DNA of 64,000 bases from Caenorhabditis remanei (lineage: Eukaryota; Nematoda; Chromadorea; Rhabditida; Rhabditidae). The notes below the pieces were generated by a model that had not been told where the DNA came from, made no database searches, and was given only the letters and a program-made list of their open reading frames with translations. A program made the translations under genes and the position numbers. The stretch lies in the NCBI RefSeq assembly GCF_010183535.1, contig NC_071332.1, positions 868,001 through 932,000 of the forward strand, given 5' to 3'. This document shows positions 13,601-24,731 of the stretch, piece after piece; position 1 is the stretch's first letter, and each line of letters starts with the position of its first letter.

Positions 13601-15954
13601 CCATCACAACTCTGGCTCCATCCTCTACGACTCAAAGCTCCAACGGACCATCCGCCAACTGTAACACCGGCTTCACCACCGCCATCTCCGCACCTGGCTA
13701 CACCGCCGGCTTCATGACAGTCGACACGAAGACGTCTGGCTCCACGATGACCGCTGACGTGACATGCGCCTCGCCGGTCACCTCACAAACCGCCGCTCTC
13801 CTAGACTCGAGTAACACACAAGTGTCGTCTGGCGTCGGCACGACATTCATGACTCTAACGTGTAATTCGAATTCCCAATGGGTGACGCCTAGTGGAACGG
13901 TGATTAGCTCGTTGAGTTGTGGAACTGTAGCGCCGGCGACGACGCCACCGACACCCACGACAGTGGCTACAGTTCCGACTACAGTAACGGTGAGTATATG
14001 CGCTCAAATGTACAGTACCGCTCGATAGAATATGAACTTTCGGTTTTTTGACCATAACTTGTTTCAAATTGGTCGGATTGAACTGAAACTTCGAGAACAT
14101 ATTCAAAACTCTACAATGAATATTTTCCCAACGTTTCAGCGCAATCCGAATAATTTGAAACAAGTTATCGTCAAAAAATAAACGCTCATATCCTTGTGAG
14201 CTATACTGTACATACTAGGCATCCAAACCAAAACAAGGTCAGTAGATCAAATTTTGTCCGTATTGGGGAAGGGGGGTAATTTGATAAGACTTCTGTCCAA
14301 CAATGCCATATTCTCCGATCGCACTCCAAACCGCTCTATTGATTATCTCTAATAGTACTACGACTACATTCACGAATATACCTGGAACTAACCAAAAAAT
14401 TATTACGGGACTTAATGTCACGGATTTGGCGACGAATGTGCCTTCCAAATTACTGGTTTCTAATTTTTTCAAATCCCCCTCGTAACTTCCTTCATTTTTG
14501 ACGTTCACAAAATCTGAAAACAGATTCAGAATCCTTATAATTTCAGCTTTCTATTCATATAAAACTCGGGTATGCTAGACATCCGGACACCTCGGACACA
14601 CAGACAGACGCCACAGGCTATTTGGAGTGTTCTGTCGACTTCAAGGATTACTGTTGTCTGTCTCTGTGTCTAGCTGTCCGGATATCGCAAAATTTATATA
14701 TCTAAAAAGCTAAGGTTATGAGAATTCAGAATCTGTTTTCAAATTTTGAATCGGTCGAAAATAAGCGGAGTTACAAGGATTCAAAGTGAGTCGATGACAG
14801 ACCAACCAACAGAAAATCCGTTCCAGACCCCATCCACCGCAGCCGCTGGCGACTGCTCAACAGCCACGTGGAACGCTTGGCAGGAATGGTCGACGTGCAC
14901 GGACACGTGTGGATCGTGTGGAAGTCAACAGAGATTCCGAAGTTGTAACAAACCGCTAGACACGTGTACATGCACTGGGTAAGGTTTACAGAGGGAAACA
15001 ACTGATATTGCTAATGCGCTCTATTAGACATCATTTAAAATAGTATGTTTGAAAAGCTGAAGATGTGAGGATTCCGAATATATACTTAGATTTTCGAAAA
15101 AGTAAAAACTGACAGAGTTACGCGTGTTTGAATGTAGGGCATCGTCAGTCTGCTCACTCCGGGGAAGTTAGAAAACCGGCTAGGGAAAACGCGTTATATT
15201 GCAAACCAAACAAGAAAATTATATGAAAGGAAAGCTTTAGACGTGGAGATTCTGAATCTGTTTCTAAATTTTGGAAAAACTTAAAACAAGCGGTATTGCA
15301 TTGTTTTGAAATCATGCAATTGGCGTTCCTTGGTTGTTGGAAGTTGGAAGAGCGCTTGGCCAAAAGTTGTGTATCTCAGTTCATTTTGACGCTAGAAAAG
15401 TTTTGGAAATAGTTTTGAAATCTTCAAGTTTTGCCCTTTTTAACAATATAAAATATCCTCAAATTGTGTATTATTACAATGCTAATTCATGCAGTTTTTC
15501 CTCTTTGCGTTTTTTTACTTCAACAATTTTTCAGCTGAAAGTGGCTATTTTTGAGACCGTCTTTAACGATAACATAGTATAAGTTATGTTTTCAAATTTG
15601 AATTTTTTAAATAGTTCGGTTCTAGATCTTCGCTTCTGCTGTTGAAAACTTTTTTCTAGCTCTTATAGTTTCCGAGATATGCGCCTTCAAAAATTCGCAA
15701 AATAGTGAAAAATGGGAAAACCTGTTATCTTGCAAGCCTTATATCTCTTCAGGGAAAAACCGTACAAAAAAGTGGTCAACTACAAAAATGGAGCTCTAGA
15801 CTTGCTCTTTACAACCCATAAATCTAAATTTTTCAGAACCGCCTACGAAAAGGAGTACTGTAACCTGGCAGTGTGCAAATTCCCACGTGCCTCATGCTGC
15901 GACGGCTTCACACCTCACTCGTCGGGCGGCACATTCGTCTGTCTAACATCTTGA
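7607..15954 (+). CDS. Secreted multi-C6-domain protein with TSP1 repeat, 5' end missing
   Basis: Exons: 7607-8287, 8674-8988, 9047-9539, 9986-11577, 12641-12830, 12875-13077, 13417-13989, 14827-14978, 15837-15954. All junctions agree in phase and give 1438 visible residues. The protein is a chain of about 11.5 C6 domains (nematode extracellular domain; pattern CxxC, then a Cys, a Cys, CNSxSQW and a final Cys), joined by Thr-rich linkers suited to O-glycosylation. Several copies lack cysteines 1 and 3, as known for this family. Near the C-terminus is a thrombospondin type 1 repeat with WNAWQEWSTC, a possible C-mannosylation site, then a Cys-rich tail ending in TFVCLTS. The first exon starts in mid-domain, so the signal peptide and the first half-domain are missing from the window. 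A dibasic stretch KKRRKR follows the fifth domain. Several introns carry MITEs. Probably an extracellular-matrix or surface protein; the function is unknown. Confidence 0.85.
8398..8644. mobile_element. Hairpin MITE (GTTGTCAACTACAAAAAT family)
   Basis: Lies in the first visible intron of the C6 gene. Outer arms resemble a palindrome: a left arm with TTTTTGCAGTTTAAAG and GATAGCTCTTC, and a right arm with GAAGAGCTATCA and CAACTACAAAAAT. In the middle is the hallmark inner hairpin, AGACGCAAAGAAGACAG against CGTTTCTCTGCGTCTCTC. No coding capacity. Confidence 0.75.
9555..9965. mobile_element. Dispersed element with GATCTACATTTTGGTATATT end
   Basis: Lies in the intron after the fifth C6 domain. 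It consists of many short AAAAACG/CCTAAAAACG repeats followed by the conserved end (GTCACAGACGTAGAACTCG, ATATTTTTCAGCCCATAA, GCGAGATACGCG). The same end occurs near 7490, 13095-13375, 25262-25950 and 29515-29850. Non-autonomous, with no ORF. Confidence 0.7.
11763..12016. mobile_element. Hairpin MITE in C6-gene intron
   Basis: A near-complete palindromic copy. The left arm reads GATCAAGTCTAGAGCTACAT and so on, the inner hairpin is AGACGCTGAGAAACGAGAG, and the right arm is GAAGAGCTATCAAAAAGTTG. It sits in the 1063-bp intron 11578-12640, which also holds a related copy at about 12365-12585 and fragments between. Confidence 0.8.
12365..12585. mobile_element. Hairpin MITE in C6-gene intron, second copy
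   Basis: Same family as the copy at 11763-12016: GATAGCTCTGCTAGGTTTTG on the left, inner AGACGCAGAGAAGTCAGAC, and AGCTATCAAAAAGTTGTCAA on the right, ending in GATCTAGACTTGATCTACA. The end lies about 55 bp before the acceptor of the next exon. Confidence 0.75.
13095..13375. mobile_element. Palindromic element with GATCTACATTTTGGTATATT arms
   Basis: Occupies most of intron 13078-13416. The left arm is the reverse complement of the right arm: AATATACCAAAATGTAGATC near 13146 and GATCTACATTTTGGTATATT near 13295. GCAAACCGGGCTAGA and TTTTAGCCTGGTTGACAAG form the outer ends. Centre is TTTTTGCG/CGGCCCGCG-rich. No ORF. Confidence 0.75.
13990..14826. other. Long C6-gene intron with repeat pieces
   Basis: This intron holds a self-complementary stretch (TTTTGACCATAACTTGTTTC near 14046 against GAAACAAGTTATCGTC near 14158). 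It also has two pieces of another dispersed repeat that carries GATTCTGAATCTGTTTTCA or its complement. A 180-bp stretch at 14303-14485 is open on both strands but has no convincing splice sites in phase with the gene. Confidence 0.5.
15621..15822. mobile_element. Hairpin MITE without inner hairpin
   Basis: Lies in the last intron of the C6 gene (14979-15836). Arms as in the other copies (CTAGATCTTCGC and TCTAGCTCTTATAG, then GTGGTCAACTACAAAAATGG and GAGCTCTAGACTTGCTC), but the central AGACGCAGAGAA hairpin is absent. It ends about 14 bp before the terminal exon acceptor, so the element abuts the branch-point region. Confidence 0.65.
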
Positions 15955-16265
15955 CATCTAAATTATAACGTGTTTGTTTTATTTCGATGATGATGATGAA
16001 AAAGAGAAGAATTCTGTTAGTGTTTGAACTGTTTGAATCCTCCTTGCTATTTAAGAACAAAGTACTAGACCTCATTTCTCCTTTTTTTCTTTTTGAATGT
16101 GTGAATTGGCAGACGACTACTAGACAAATATATCTCGGCGCGGTGGTTATTTAAATTTAGCCCGTTTTCTAGCTAAACAAACATTGGTTAACTGGTTTTT
16201 ATTGGTCAAGTTTCAAGTTTTTAGACACCTTGAACTAACACCTCATTTTACGGTGTTAGCCATTT

Positions 16266-17336
16266 ATGGCCATGTCTTCCCACCAGTATTTTTTAAGTTT
16301 ATTAACTTTTATTCTTATTTTTTGCGTTGATTTTAGTAGTCAGGTAATCCGAAAAAAAGAAAAAGGTTTTTTTGTAATTCAAAATTTTAGTGCTTTTCTC
16401 TTGGTTGTTTCGGTGGATTCGGAGGCGGCGGCTGCGGTTCGTCATGCCTTCTGGGATTATGCTTTCAGACACCGATGGTTGGTTTTTTGTTTTATTTTCA
16501 GATTTTCGCAAAAAAAAAACTTTCCAAAAAGAAAAAAAAAGTTTTGGCCGAGAGTGGAATCGAACCCGGGTTGCTCGGGGCAAAAGTCTATCTCGTTAAC
16601 CCCTCGGCCACGCGCGCACAAAGAACTTCATGATGAAAGGAATATATCAAGCTGCCGCGCGTCTCTTTCAATAAGGAATTTTTTCAGATCCAACCCATCG
16701 GATGTGGCTGCGGAGCTGGCTTCATGTGTATACGTGGAGGTTGTGTAGCCCGAGCAGCAGCTGCCGGAACGAAGACATTCAGAGATGAGTCCTCAAGACC
16801 GCCCGACCTTAGCACAGTGAGTTTTTTCTACTTATTTTCCAAATTTATCACTGAAATTTCAAAAATTTCAGACGCCCGACGAGCACTTTGCCACGTGTTG
16901 CTCGCTTCTAGAAGTTCCCGATTCTTGTAATGATCTCTGCTCGTATTCCACGTATTCTTCTGAAGAAGTGAGTGCAGTACTCCTTCAACAATCCACGTGT
17001 CCTGTCACTGCTATTCGGAAGATTCATTTTTGTGCGGCAAGAGGCACGAATCATACGGAATGCTGCATGAAATCATTTGTTCCAATGCATTGTCACTCGT
17101 TTTGCGATCAGGTTTGATTGAAGTCTAGAAGAATTCTGAAAAGGTATTTAGAGTTTTAGAGTCAAGATAAAGATGTCAGCGACCTGTCGATTGCCCATTT
17201 GCAGTGCGTACAACATTTCAATGACATAAAGTCTTGCTTTGTTGAGCATGCAAACTCGGAGTACTTTGAAGGATTCAGTGAAGATAGCCAATCTGCACAG
17301 GAGAATCAAGAAACAAGTTTGAGGTCTAGTTTCTAA
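16266..17336 (+). CDS. Secreted DB-module protein
   Basis: Exons 16266-16343, 16391-16477, 16688-16816, 16872-17111, 17160-17336; all phase 0, giving 236 residues. The first exon encodes a signal peptide (MAMSSHQYFLSLLTFILIFC). Exons 2-3 encode a Gly/Cys-rich segment (CFGGFGGGGCGSSC and later GCGCGAGFMC). Exons 4-5 encode a DB module, a nematode extracellular domain of unknown function with about twelve cysteines: CC near the start, CNDLC, a CC pair in ECCMKSF, HCHSFC and C-terminal QCVQHFNDIKSC. The tail after the domain is acidic and polar. It lies 311 bp after the C6 gene on the same strand; both products are probably extracellular. The role is unknown. Confidence 0.85.
16546..16617 (-). 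tRNA. tRNA-like Pol III unit, probably tRNA pseudogene
   Basis: Inside intron 2 of the DB-module gene, on the opposite strand. The minus strand carries an A-box-like TGGCCGAGGGGTTAACG, a perfect B box GGTTCGATTCC, and a run of nine T about 6 bases after the 3' end, a good Pol III terminator. GGCCGAG and CTCGGCC can pair as a 7-bp end stem around 64 nt. However, the T stem pairs only in two positions and no clean anticodon arm forms, so this looks like a shortened Ser/Leu-type tRNA copy rather than a working tRNA. The start of the A box would belong to the D arm in a Ser/Leu model. Confidence 0.5.
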
Positions 17337-17459
17337 TTATAACAATTTCTTTCTAGCTTACTAGGCGCTGATGTTTTTCTGAATGAAGGTTAACTTTCCT
17401 CAAGATAAGACATAATTTATTGAAATGATACCGGATCCATTATAAACAATAGAAAACAA

Positions 17460-17465
17460 TTTATT
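17460..17465 (-). terminator. AATAAA polyadenylation signal of eef-1G
   Basis: Minus-strand AATAAA lies about 68 bases after the eef-1G stop codon. The gap 17337-17532 between the convergent DB-module and eef-1G genes contains nothing else I can identify. Confidence 0.6.
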
Positions 17466-17532
17466 CTTTCCGACTCAGGAGTAAACAACAGGAATAAATG
17501 GCAAATACACCGGTCTGTATGGAAACACCAGT

Positions 17533-19455
17533 TTACTTGAAAATCTTTCCTTGGTTGAATTTCTTGCCTCCGAAGTCTCCCTCCCAGAGAAGGTACTCGT
17601 TGACTTCCTTCTTGGTGGCCTCGGATTTGGGGTCGAGCTTGGTCCAGGTGTATGATTCGTAGTCAACCTGAAAATTGTTGCTTACAGATTAGAGGTAATC
17701 GCCCATAAATTGAACAACTCCAACGAGAAGAAGCTCTGATATTCGAAAAGTGTAACTCTGTATATATGTTCCATATATACAAATGACTACCTTTCGGACA
17801 TCGATGTGCTCACAATAATTACTAACCTGCCAGTCTGGGCTGAGCTCGAAGGCGAGTTTGTCTCCCTTCCACACCCAGATTCCGGAGATGGTGGAGTTGT
17901 TGTCAGTTCCGAAAAGGATCATGGATGCGAAAGCGTTCTTCTTAAGCTTCTCCAGTCTTTGGTACATTCCGTTGATAAGATTACAGCTCATGAAAGCAAG
18001 AGTGAGATCTTCTGGGTACTTGTACTCGCACTTCCAGATCGACCAGGTCTCGGCGTCGAAGTTCTCCCAGAAGTGTGGGATGGCCTTGGTGGCGGTGTCT
18101 TCGTTGGAGTAAGATCTCTTGAAGTTATCCAAAACGAATGTTCCCTTTGGCATCTCTGCGAATGGATCCTTGGCCTTCTCCTCCTTTGGCTCATCATCCT
18201 CTGGTTGAGCAGCAGCGGCGGCTGGAGCTGGCTTGGCCTCCTTCTTTGGCTTCTCGGCCTTTGGAGCGGACTTGGCAACCTTGGCGCTGAGCTCGGTGAA
18301 CTTGGCCTCTAAAAACAAAATTATTAGAAATCTGGAGAAAAAAGTGACGAAAAGCGGACACATTTTTCTAATTTTGATTGTGTGGGACAAAAACTAAGGT
18401 GATTAAGTATTGACTGCGGGAATAATCCCGTAAACGACCAGTGCATAATCTCCAACTCTCAGTCCCATGAAAAACGCGCCGAAAAAAGGAGAAACAAAAA
18501 CTGTTTCGAACCAAAAACGGGATGCATTATTCTTGATCTTCCACCACTGTAACGCCTGCTAACCGGTTGGCTAGCCTGCTGACTTCGCAGTGGAACCTAT
18601 TTCAGCACAAAAACTATAACTTACGGTTGAATTGGGCAACAGATGTGGCAAGAGCGACCTCTCCGAGGACTTCCTTCACGGCTGGCTGGTTGATAACAGT
18701 TCTGAACCAACGAGTGACGTTGACGATAGACTTTCTGGCGCTAGCGTCGAGGACGTGTTGAAAAGCTGGGAGGAGATCAAGAGCGACGGAAACATCAGCA
18801 AGGGAAAGACGCTCTCCAACCAAATAGGTCTTCTTGACGAGAACGCGGTCGAGAACTTGGAGTTGTCCATTGAGTTCATTCTTGTAGTGCTCAACAGTCT
18901 TCTTATCGAAGTTAGCGGCCGATACGGATGGGAGGACGTATCCGAGAACAGCTGGGAGAAGGTATCCCTCGGCGAATTGAAGCCATTGAACGGTTTCGGC
19001 GTTGGCGGAAGCTCCGGTCAAGTGAAGTCCGATGGACTCAGCTCCGAAGAGAAGAGCATCTCCCTCGAATGCTGGGGTCTGAAATTCTGAACTTTGATAG
19101 TTCTAACGTCTTCGTACTACTGACATCTAAATAAATTAAAACGTACAACTCCGAGTGGGAATTTGTCAGCTGGAGCAGAGTCTCCGGCAAGAGTGACGGT
19201 CTTGTTGGCGAGTTTTGCAGCAATCAGAACCTTTTGGGTTCTGAAGTTGTCTTTGTTTCCATACAGCTTCTGAAAACAATGAAAATTAAGATGTGAATAC
19301 ATAAATTTGAAAATAACAGCGATATTTACGAAAAATTGCGCAATTTTCGCAATCGGCCTAAACTTTTTTCGTGCAAAACTTCATTATTTCAGTCAAAAAC
19401 ATGATATATACATTTTTAGATTTATAAAATTTTTTATTAAACTTACTCCGGTCAT
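17533..19455 (-). CDS. eef-1G: Translation elongation factor 1 gamma
   Basis: Exons on the minus strand: 19455-19447, 19269-19147, 19078-18625, 18308-17827, 17667-17533; 400 residues, as expected for the family. eEF1-gamma is the scaffold subunit of the eEF1B complex that reloads eEF1A with GTP. Domains: GST N-terminal fold at about 1-65 (starting [12 protein letters not shown]), GST C-terminal fold at about 70-195, a Lys/Ala/Pro-rich linker ([13 protein letters not shown]), and the conserved EF1G domain at about 240-400, including [38 protein letters not shown] and the terminal [17 protein letters not shown]. The first exon has only nine coding bases (MTG). GC-rich third codon positions fit a highly expressed gene. 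Its start faces the ctf-4 start 290 bp away. Confidence 0.96.
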
Positions 19456-19745
19456 GATGTCACCAACGAGTCGGAGAATCTAGTGAAGCGACGCTCAAAA
19501 GCAGAGGCGCTTGAAAAGAGTGCCGTTCGTCGTCGAAAAAATCAACGAGAAAGTGTGCGTGGGTGCCCCTGGCAGGCTGCCAGTGTACAAAACATAGGGG
19601 CGCTACGCAGTTCCCCGGTCCACGTTTGCAGCGCCCGTTTTTACCGCATTTCGGCGCCAAAAATTGTGTTTTAAATTTAATTTTTAAGAAAATAAAGTGT
19701 TTCGAAGCGAAAAAAATAGTTTTGACACTAAATTTTTGTTTTCAG
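19456..19745. promoter_or_regulatory. Divergent promoter region between eef-1G and ctf-4
   Basis: A 290-bp gap separates the two start codons. The ctf-4 start follows directly on TTTTGTTTTCAG at 19745, a good spliced-leader trans-splicing acceptor. No TATA box is evident on either strand. A bidirectional promoter is inferred from the spacing only. Confidence 0.5.
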
Positions 19746-22700
19746 ATGAGTTTTACTAACATTAAAAACCTGGAAAACAACGGTATTCAAAAAATATGCA
19801 TCGATTCGTCCGGAAATGACAAAGAATTTGTGAGAAATTGAATTTTAAAAAATAAAATCGCACAAAATGAATGAATTTCAGGTTTACGTTTGCGACAACG
19901 AAAGAAATGTACTGAAATTCAACAAACAGTCACTGTTATCCGACGAAAAACCGGAAGTAATCGAGATTCCCGACGCAACAACTTCCTCCATCGCCTGGTT
20001 CGGAGATAATATTTGTTTCGGATACCGAAAAGTGGATTTCATTAAAGGATCCCAACAGCAAACGGTGGGACTCGCGAAAAATGGAAAATTCGACGAAGAA
20101 AAGATTTCGAATCCACTGGAATTCGAAATGGATGTCACTTCAGTTGACGTTAATGAGGAGAATGTTGTGGGTGGATCGAGTGATTACGCTGTGAAACTCA
20201 CTAGTCTAAAACATCCAGATGCTGAATGGAAAAGACGAACTCTTGAAGCAGAAATTCTTTGTGTCAAATTGGATCCAAAAAACGAATTTGTGGCGGTCTC
20301 CACTGTGGACGGCAATGTAACCATCATCAGCATCGACTCATTCTCAATCGCTCACACTCTTACAAACGTCTTTCCGAAATTTGAAACTATTGAGTAATCA
20401 TTAATAACGATATTATAATTAATATGTATTTTTTTCCCAATTTTAGTGTTTCCAACGCGCGAATTCAAATCTCATGGTCTAAAGACGGGTCTTCTCTGTT
20501 TGTTCCATCGAAAGATTGTGTGAAATCATTCCGACGAGACGAATGGGAGGCATCTGGAACATATCGACTGAAAGATGAAGAAAAAGCAAATTTCTCTGTC
20601 ACCACGGTTTCCCCTTGCGGAAATTATTTAGCCGCTTCCACAATGGATAATCAAGTTGTTATCTGGAATTGTACGGATCGGTAGGGTCTCAAAAACGAAA
20701 AATTTTAAAAATTTTGGATTTCAGAAGCGTTTTGAGCAGTGAAAAGTTCGAAAGAAACGCCCGCGGAGTCACTATTATCACTTCTATCGAGTTCTCGCCG
20801 TTTGCAGCCTACCAGTTGATAGTCGCCGACTCAAATGTAGTTTTTTCTTGAAATATCACTCACAACATAAATTTTCAGCGCGGAATCTGTGTATTCAATG
20901 CATTTGAAGACACAAACTCAGCGGAAGCACTGGCTGAATCGAAAAATGAGAAAAACGCTTTAAATTCAAATGACAGCGACGACGACGATGATGATTCTAT
21001 CATTCTGAATCGAACAGCAGTGAGAAAAGATGATTTATTCAATGATGAAGCTATGGAAGACGATGATGAGGCTACTCGAATGTCCTCCGATATCGGCGCC
21101 ATCAAGCGACAATACAATTTTGATAACCAAAATCTCGATGGTCTCGAGGAATTCGGTTTCCAACTCGGCGAACCAGAGGCGATGCCTGGCAGCTCAAATG
21201 CTCCTCAAATTCATCAAATTCCAATGTATTCCGAGCCTCCAGCACCGAAAAAAGTGTTGATTCCTGAAAGATTTGTGTGTAATAGCAGCGCGCCGGTCGA
21301 TCCAGAAGCGACGCAACGCTTTTTGAAGTATAATCGATTTGGTATCGTGCGGAGCTATGTGAATGATGCGAATAAAGTCTCCACGTTAGATGTAAGCTCT
21401 CTTTTTCTCTATTATTTTCAGTTTTTGACCTATTTTCGCTATTTTCCACAATTTTTTCGGTAAATTATTGTGAAAACAGCGAGAATAGGTCAAAAAACTG
21501 TAAAAAACTGTGTTTTTCAATAAAATTCCACCGATTTCCCCCTGTTCCAGATCGAATTCCACGACAAAAGTATCCACGGTGATATTCATATCGATAACTT
21601 TGAAATTGGCTACGAACTCGCTGATATCTCATTGAAAGTTGTCGCATTGGCAAGCCTAGAAAACCGAAAAAAGGAAAAAGAGCTGGACAAAGCTGAAGAT
21701 GAATTAGAGGATCTTGACACCAATGACACCCCTAAAGAGAAAAAAGGCACCAGCATTCTCCACGTCATCCCAATTCAAGCATTCGATGGCCATCGGTGGA
21801 CAATGACTTTGCCACGTGGCGACGGCTGTCTTGATGTGCTTTGTTCCAGCACTCAAATCGTGGTGCTCACCAAGAAACGAAATATTCGAGTATTCACTAT
21901 TGGAGGAATTCAAAGACAGATTTTCACTCATCCCTCACCGATTCTCACCGCTACTTGCTTTGAGAATCGAATCGCGATTGCGTCTGTTGCTGGATCAGAG
22001 TTCTACGAGCAGAAGAAGACACCACAGTGGAGATTTGAGGTTACGGAGTACTCGCTGGACCAGAAATCGTGGTACCGGGAGTCTAGAAGTCGTGGCGCTA
22101 CTGGAGCAATCACTCGAATCGATGTGCCAGTGGAGACTGGAGAACAAATGGATTGGTTGGCGTATTCCAGTCAAGGGAAGCTTGCTGTAATGGATTCCGC
22201 TTACAATGTGCATGTTCTGTCGGCTCCTGGTCTATGGGTTCCAGTATTCCAAGGATCTTCTATTCTTCGTGCCAAATCTGATGGAATCTTCCCGTTGGCT
22301 CTCACAGCGAAGGAATTCCGTTACATATACTGCCGGGGATCTCGCTCTCCGATTGTCAGTGGTATCAATGCACCGACTACAATTGAGTGGAAAGTTCCGT
22401 TCTGTCAACCTGAAAGTGCTCGAACTGAAATGGAGCAGAATCTGTTCCTTAACGAGTTGTCGCTTGCAGATGCGATTTTGGAGCGTAATGGAGATAGAAG
22501 TGAGAATGAAACGAAGAAGTTGACGGCCACAATCGTTCGACTTTTCGCATTCCTTACTAAATCTAATGCTGATGGACAAGCCGCCGAAATCGCTTCCCTC
22601 GTCTCTGCCAGCTCTGCGAAAACCATCCAAAGTCTGTGCAATTATGCTAGCAAATGCAAGAAAATTGCGTTGGCGGATAAGGTTGCAGAAATTGGACGGA

Positions 22701-23451
22701 GAATGACGGAGGACGGAGAGGATGATCGTGGATTTGATGACGACACCGAAATTCGACCAGCGAAGCGAATCGCGTTGGCAGCTCGGGGAAAGAAAGTGAG
22801 GAAAGTGGCGAGTCCAGTGGAAGAAGAGCAGAAGGAAGAGCAGAAGGAAGATGAGGATAATGAGGAAGAGGATATGTCCTCTCGATACAATACAAATCTA
22901 GATATCTCAATGTCGTCACAACCGGTGCAACCATTGGAGCGACTCGCGAAGAATCCATTTGCAAAAGGTTCGTCAGGAGAGAACTCCACGTCTTCAACTC
23001 AAGCGTCATTGTCGATTTTCGATCAACTTGAAACGGTCGCGACGGATCAGCGGAAGCGTACCCTTGAACCTGCGGCGACTTCGAACCCAACTGCTCGAAA
23101 GCAAGCGAAGCTGAAGTTTGGAGTTTCCGAGGAGAAGAAGAAGACGTCGGCGAAGCCAAAGGAGAAGTCACAAATCAACGATGAAAATGGAGAAGAGAAT
23201 AAGAAGGTGGAAGAAAAAGAAGCGCCGGTGAAAAAGAGGTACAACTTTTGTATTTTCATTGAAAAATATTGGTTATTTTCAGTGTGAGCCCATACGATAT
23301 GTGGCTGTCGGAATCGAAAAGCGATTTGCGATTCGACTTTGATGGAGATGACGCTGATTTTGCAAAGTTCTGCATTCAAAAATTCCGTGCTCTCAGTAAA
23401 GACCAGAAGGAGGAATGGAAGGCGAGAGCTGTGGCAGCCGCTCTAAACTAG
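19746..23451 (+). CDS. ctf-4: Ctf4/And-1 (WDHD1) replisome protein
   Basis: Exons 19746-19829, 19882-20393, 20447-20680, 20725-20836, 20879-21391, 21551-23238, 23283-23451; 1103 residues, close to the usual length of WDHD1. Ctf4/And-1 links the CMG helicase to DNA polymerase alpha and other factors at replication forks. The N-terminal third is a WD40 propeller (for example NYLAASTMDNQVVIWNC). A very acidic linker follows (DSDDDDDDS), then the SepB/Mcl1-type middle beta-propeller (from about IHGDIHIDNFEIGYELADIS to RLFAFLTKSN). A long charged Lys/Glu/Ser tail follows, and the last 60 residues form an HMG-like box (VSPYDMWLSESK to ALSKDQKEEWKARAV), typical of metazoan And-1. The start codon sits immediately after a trans-splice acceptor. 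As I recall, the C. elegans homologue is F17C11.10. Confidence 0.93.
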
Positions 23452-24731
23452 AAATTTATTTTGTTACATTTTTCCTTTCTACTTTTGTACCATAAAAACT
23501 TCAACACTCTAATTCGTGTTTTCGAAAGTTTTCAAGTGCACCACAAAGAGCGCTCAATCTTGTGCCCATCTGCGTCTTCAATTCTCTCGTTTCACTTTCA
23601 ATTCAAGGGGGGAAGTGAAAAGGAAAGAGTTGGAGGAGCCGCTCCGGAGTGAAGAGCCCCTTCTCTTCTCGAAGGTCCCCCCCACTCCTCCCAACTTTTC
23701 TTTATCTTTCTTCTCTTCACCCTACTCCTCCACCTTTCCTTTTCACTGCTTCCAATGGTCCTTTTCCACTCTTTTCTCTTTGCGTGTTGTCTGTGTGTAT
23801 ATGTGTGTGCTCCTCTTTCATGTCATTGTGCCACCTAAATCAATTTCCCTCGTTTTTTTGTCGTTGAGTATGTGCTGCAAGCCTAGGGGACCGTCGCCGC
23901 CGCGAAATAGCACACGAATCGCCGAGACGCAGACACTCTTTCGCTTCTTTTGCTGAGGCTGTCCCCCCCTGCGACAGCCGCTGCCACCGCTTCTCGTCGG
24001 GCTATTTTGCTTCAAACTAAAAGTTTGAATTCATTTTTTCTACTCTTCTTTACTCCACCCTTCCTCTTCTTTTTTCATCTCACCCCACTTCCTTTTCTTA
24101 TTGATCCTCCCCTCACGAGTGACGACGTTTCTTCTGTTGTTGGAAGTTTTTCCCCTGAATTGGAAACTCAAATAAGTCATTTCGGTGGCGAAATTAGTAT
24201 TTTCTGTCAGATTTTATAAGGTTTTTGTAAAAATTAGTCAGAAAAATAGAGTTTTTCGCGAAAATAGCGAAAATTTTAGCTATTTTTCCTTATTTGAGTG
24301 ATAAAACGCGTTTCAAAACGTGGTGCCACGCGGCAAATTATCACTGGGTCTCGCCACGATTTGACATTAATAATGTCACTGATTACGGTTTTAAAGTTTT
24401 AAAACCGTACTTCGCTACACTTTTACAGGCAAATCGTGGCGAAACCCATTATTATTTAAAAAAAATTGTAATTTTAAAGCTGGATTTTTGGATTTTTCAG
24501 CGATTTCAGCCTCTAAAAACGGAATTTTTGCATTTTTAGACGCCCTCTCTCGTCTTTTTTAATACACAAATCGGTAATTGCTGTACAAACGTACAAACGC
24601 GCCCCGCTGCAGCACAAAGCCTCTCCTTTCCCGTTTTCGGCCGCACACGTCATTTTACTCTCTTATTGATTCTGCAGGTTTTTGCGATAGCTTTCAAAAG
24701 AAAATTTTCAATTATTTTCAGGAGAAACCAT
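23452..24731. other. Intergenic region with long pyrimidine-rich tract
   Basis: Holds the ctf-4 3' end and the upstream region of vps-36. The plus strand is strongly C/T-rich from about 23670 to 24120 (TTTCTTCTCTTCACCC and similar). An inverted repeat with TGGGTCTCGCCACGATTTG at 24345 and its near-complement at 24430-24448 flanks an inner palindrome ACGGTTTTAAAGTTTTAAAA. The acceptor TTATTTTCAG at 24712-24721, eleven bases before the vps-36 ATG, is a likely trans-splicing site. Confidence 0.5.
24345..24448. repeat. Inverted repeat with GGTCTCGCCACGA arms
   Basis: The left arm TGGGTCTCGCCACGATTTG and right arm CAAATCGTGGCGAAACCCA can form a hairpin with an internal palindrome of ACGGTTTTAAA/TTTAAAACCGT type. 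This motif is familiar from dispersed Caenorhabditis inverted repeats; it has no coding capacity. Confidence 0.7.

Noticed and set aside
14303..14485. Extra C6-gene exon (plus strand) or a membrane protein (minus strand)
   Set aside because: Open on both strands, but no acceptor and donor in phase were found, and the sequence has none of the C6 cysteines. The exons on both sides already fit together.
16546..16617. Fully functional tRNA gene
   Set aside because: Only two pairs form in the T stem and no clear anticodon arm can be drawn, so I call it a tRNA-like unit or pseudogene.
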